A stretch of DNA of 64,000 nt from Pedobacter sp. MC2016-24 (GTDB taxonomy: Bacteria; Bacteroidota; Bacteroidia; Sphingobacteriales; Sphingobacteriaceae): assembly GCF_015223055.1 (NCBI RefSeq), contig NZ_JADFBX010000014.1:84774-148773 (forward strand), given 5' to 3'. Below the pieces are notes generated by a model. That model saw only the letters and a program-made list of their open reading frames with translations, did not search any database and had not been told where the DNA came from. The position numbers and the translations under genes are program-made. Of the stretch, positions 61,669 to 64,000 are shown in pieces. Positions within the stretch are counted from its first letter, which is position 1; each line of letters opens with the position of its first letter.

Positions 61669-63942
61669 ATGGAAAAAGATCCGAACGATATCAGTAAATG
61701 TCCATTTCACAATGGCAGTATGAAACATAATGTAGCCGGTGGCGGTACCCGAAACCGTGATTGGTGGCCCAATCAATTGAAATTAAATATTTTGCGTCAA
61801 CACTCGTCCTTGTCTGATCCTATGGGAACGGATTTTAGTTATGCTGAGGCTTTTAAAAGCCTGGATCTCGCAGCGGTAAAAGCAGATCTTCATGCTTTGA
61901 TGACAGATTCGCAGGATTGGTGGCCGGCTGATTTTGGCCACTATGGTGGTTTATTTATACGCATGGCATGGCACAGTGCAGGAACATATCGGGTAGGTGA
62001 TGGTCGCGGTGGGGCAGGTGCAGGCTTACAACGTTTTGCCCCGCTTAACAGTTGGCCGGATAATGTAAGTCTTGATAAGGCCCGGAGGCTGCTTTGGCCA
62101 ATCAAACAAAAATATGGTCGCAGCATTTCGTGGGCCGATCTGTTAATTCTGACTGGTAATGTAGCACTGGAATCAATGGGTTTTAAAACCTTTGGTTTTG
62201 CAGGTGGTAGGGAAGATGCCTGGGAAGCGGATGAATCGGTATATTGGGGTGCTGAAACCACCTGGTTAGGTGGCGACTTGCGTTATGCACATGGTTCTTC
62301 GGGGGTAGCAGGTGATGGTGTATTGGTTACAGATGATGATGCCGATGGCGACATCCACTCCCGCAATTTAGAAAAACCATTGGCTGCTGTTCAAATGGGC
62401 TTAATCTATGTGAATCCGGAAGGCCCGGATGGCAATCCCGATCCTGTTGCTTCTGCTAAAGACATTCGTGATACTTTTGGTCGGATGGCGATGGATGATG
62501 AGGAAACGGTAGCTTTAATTGCAGGCGGTCATAGTTTTGGGAAAACCCATGGCGCAGCATCTGCTGATCATGTGGGTAAAGAGCCTGAAGCGGTAGATCT
62601 GGAGGCACAAGGCCTTGGCTGGAGCAATAGTTATGGCTCTGGTAAGGGTGCTGACGCAATCACCAGTGGTTTGGAAGTGATATGGACTAAAACCCCAACG
62701 CAGTGGAGCAATAATTTTTTTGAAAACTTATTTGGGTTTGAATGGCAATTGTCTAAAAGTCCGGCTGGCGCACACCAATGGGTAGCAAAAAATGCAGAAG
62801 CTTTTATTCCTGATGCATTTGACAGTTCAAAAAAACACATGCCAACCATGCTAACCACTGATCTTGCATTAAGATTCGATCCTGTATATGAGAAAATATC
62901 CAGACGATTCTTTGAAAATCCGGATCAGTTTGCAGATGCTTTTGCTCGTGCCTGGTTTAAACTTACGCATCGTGATATGGGGCCTCGGGAACGTTATTTA
63001 GGTTCTGAAGTGCCACAGGAAGAATTGCTTTGGCAAGACCCTATTCCAGCTGTTGATCATGAACTCATTGATGATCATGATATTGCAGTTTTGAAATCAA
63101 AAGTTTTGGATTCTGGCTTAAGCGTATCCGAATTGGTTTCTACGGCCTGGGCTTCGGCTTCTACATTCCGTGGCACGGATAAACGTGGCGGTGCCAACGG
63201 CGCACGTGTCCGTTTAGCCCCGCAAAAATACTGGCAGGTAAATAGCCCTGCACAGTTACAAAAAGTATTGGATATACTGGAAGGCATTCAAAAAGACTTT
63301 AACGTTGCGCAGATCGCAGGTAAGAAAGTTTCATTGGCTGATTTGATTGTGCTTGCCGGTGCTGTCGGCATTGAAAAAGCCGCTTCCGCTGCCGGATATG
63401 GAACTACCGTTCCTTTTACTCCTGGTCGGATGGATGCTTCGCAGGAACAAACTGATGTGGAGTCATTTGGTTATCTGGAGCCTGCTGCTGATGGTTTCCG
63501 TAATTACCGCAAATCGAAAATCCCGGTATCCACGGAAGAGTTGCTGATCGACAAAGCCCATCTGCTTACACTCACAGCACCAGAGTTAACCGTGTTGCTG
63601 GGCGGCCTTCGTACCATCAATATTAATTTCGACGGTTCTAAACATGGCGTATTTACAGGACAGGTAGGATTGCTCAGCAATGATTTCTTCGTAAATTTAC
63701 TCGATATGGGCATTGTCTGGAAAGCAGCCTCACCTGATAAGGAACTTTATGAAGGACGTGATCGCGCTAGCGGCGAAGTAAAATGGACGGCTACACGTGC
63801 AGATCTTGTCTTTGGCTCGAATGCTGAATTGAGGGCCATTGCTGAGGTTTATGCAAGTAGCGATTCGGCCGATAAATTTATTGCAGACTTTGTGGCTGCC
63901 TGGACTAAAGTTATGAATCTGGACAGGTTTGATTTAAAATAA
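61669..63942 (+). CDS. katG: Catalase-peroxidase KatG
   Basis: Bifunctional heme enzyme that removes hydrogen peroxide and oxidises small donors; 757 residues, typical for the family. The distal site is Arg98, Trp101 and His102 (RMAWHSAGTYR), the proximal heme ligand is His288 (IAGGHSFGKTHG). The three residues of the Met-Tyr-Trp cross-link needed for catalase activity are all present: Trp101, Tyr247 (GLIYVNPEGP) and Met273 (FGRMAMDDEE). The second, non-heme half follows and starts near residue 440. There is no signal peptide. No OxyR-type gene is next to it; the upstream region carries LacI-type sites that may belong to GH31. Confidence 0.97.
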   Translation: MEKDPNDISKCPFHNGSMKHNVAGGGTRNRDWWPNQLKLNILRQHSSLSDPMGTDFSYAEAFKSLDLAAVKADLHALMTDSQDWWPADFGHYGGLFIRMAWHSAGTYRVGDGRGGAGAGLQRFAPLNSWPDNVSLDKARRLLWPIKQKYGRSISWADLLILTGNVALESMGFKTFGFAGGREDAWEADESVYWGAETTWLGGDLRYAHGSSGVAGDGVLVTDDDADGDIHSRNLEKPLAAVQMGLIYVNPEGPDGNPDPVASAKDIRDTFGRMAMDDEETVALIAGGHSFGKTHGAASADHVGKEPEAVDLEAQGLGWSNSYGSGKGADAITSGLEVIWTKTPTQWSNNFFENLFGFEWQLSKSPAGAHQWVAKNAEAFIPDAFDSSKKHMPTMLTTDLALRFDPVYEKISRRFFENPDQFADAFARAWFKLTHRDMGPRERYLGSEVPQEELLWQDPIPAVDHELIDDHDIAVLKSKVLDSGLSVSELVSTAWASASTFRGTDKRGGANGARVRLAPQKYWQVNSPAQLQKVLDILEGIQKDFNVAQIAGKKVSLADLIVLAGAVGIEKAASAAGYGTTVPFTPGRMDASQEQTDVESFGYLEPAADGFRNYRKSKIPVSTEELLIDKAHLLTLTAPELTVLLGGLRTININFDGSKHGVFTGQVGLLSNDFFVNLLDMGIVWKAASPDKELYEGRDRASGEVKWTATRADLVFGSNAELRAIAEVYASSDSADKFIADFVAAWTKVMNLDRFDLK

Positions 63943-63957
63943 GATCTAAACAGCTAT

Positions 63958-63996
63958 GAAAAAGGCCCGGAATCTCTCTGATTCCAGGCCTTTTTT
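63958..63996 (+). terminator. Rho-independent terminator after katG
   Basis: AAAAGGCC and GGAAT pair with ATTCC and GGCCTTTT across a 7-base loop (one C-A mismatch), followed by a T-run. Confidence 0.88.
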
Positions 63997-64000
63997 ATGT

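Overview
The window reads as a chromosomal segment of a Bacteroidota from the family Sphingobacteriaceae, most likely a Pedobacter. The reasons are three ECF sigma/FecR/SusC/SusD loci in about 37 kb, SusC proteins carrying an N-terminal STN domain, Bacteroidota-type promoters (TTTG, about 19-20 bases, TAnnTTTG), few Shine-Dalgarno sites, and a heparinase III that looks like a close relative of the Pedobacter heparinus enzyme. No tRNA, rRNA, CRISPR array, insertion sequence or prophage was seen.

Layout. 1-789: 3' part of an unrecognised cysteine-rich gene. 890-5557 (minus): a TetR-controlled tripartite efflux pump (TetR, EmrA-type adaptor, 14-TM MFS pump, TolC-type channel), with near-identical palindromic operators in front of tetR and the adaptor gene. 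5847-8387: clpC. 8497-12816: a four-gene operon (cysteine-less FGE-like protein, Tat-exported Gfo/Idh oxidoreductase, ApbE flavin transferase, hydroxypyruvate isomerase-like TIM barrel). 12821-24006: mostly single genes (radical SAM protein, carboxypeptidase-regulatory-domain protein, UspA, a STAND/NACHT-like NTPase, a 53-residue membrane protein, iron permease, FAD protein, triple-PAS histidine kinase, YceI, HD hydrolase).

PUL1 (24080-34423, plus): sigma, FecR, SusC, SusD, DUF1735/F5-8C lipoprotein and two paralogous TlpA thioredoxins. It ends tail-to-tail with heparinase III (34481-36460, minus). A large MscS-type channel gene lies divergent to heparinase III, and both promoters carry the same GCCCGTAC box. 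PUL2 (39296-48106, plus): sigma, FecR, SusC, SusD and a FAD-dependent oxidoreductase with a golvesin-like C-terminal domain. PUL3 (61253-48220, minus): a multimodular GH31 enzyme (probably of the alpha-N-acetylgalactosaminidase type), a DUF1266 lipoprotein, a sigma factor with a C-terminal membrane helix, FecR, SusC, SusD and TlpA. The GH31 gene is divergent from katG, and the space between holds two LacI-type operator palindromes.

How it works together (inference): each FecR holds an ECF sigma factor until its SusC signals that substrate is present; SusC/SusD import glycans, and the linked enzymes (heparan sulfate lyase, GH31, FAD oxidoreductase) and TlpA thioredoxins support use of the substrate or folding of the exported proteins. 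The most unusual signal I found is an RNA-type hairpin with the same layout in two of the three fecR-susC spacers: a mini-ORF, an A5 run, a stem with an A-C mismatch at the same place and a matching 7-base loop.
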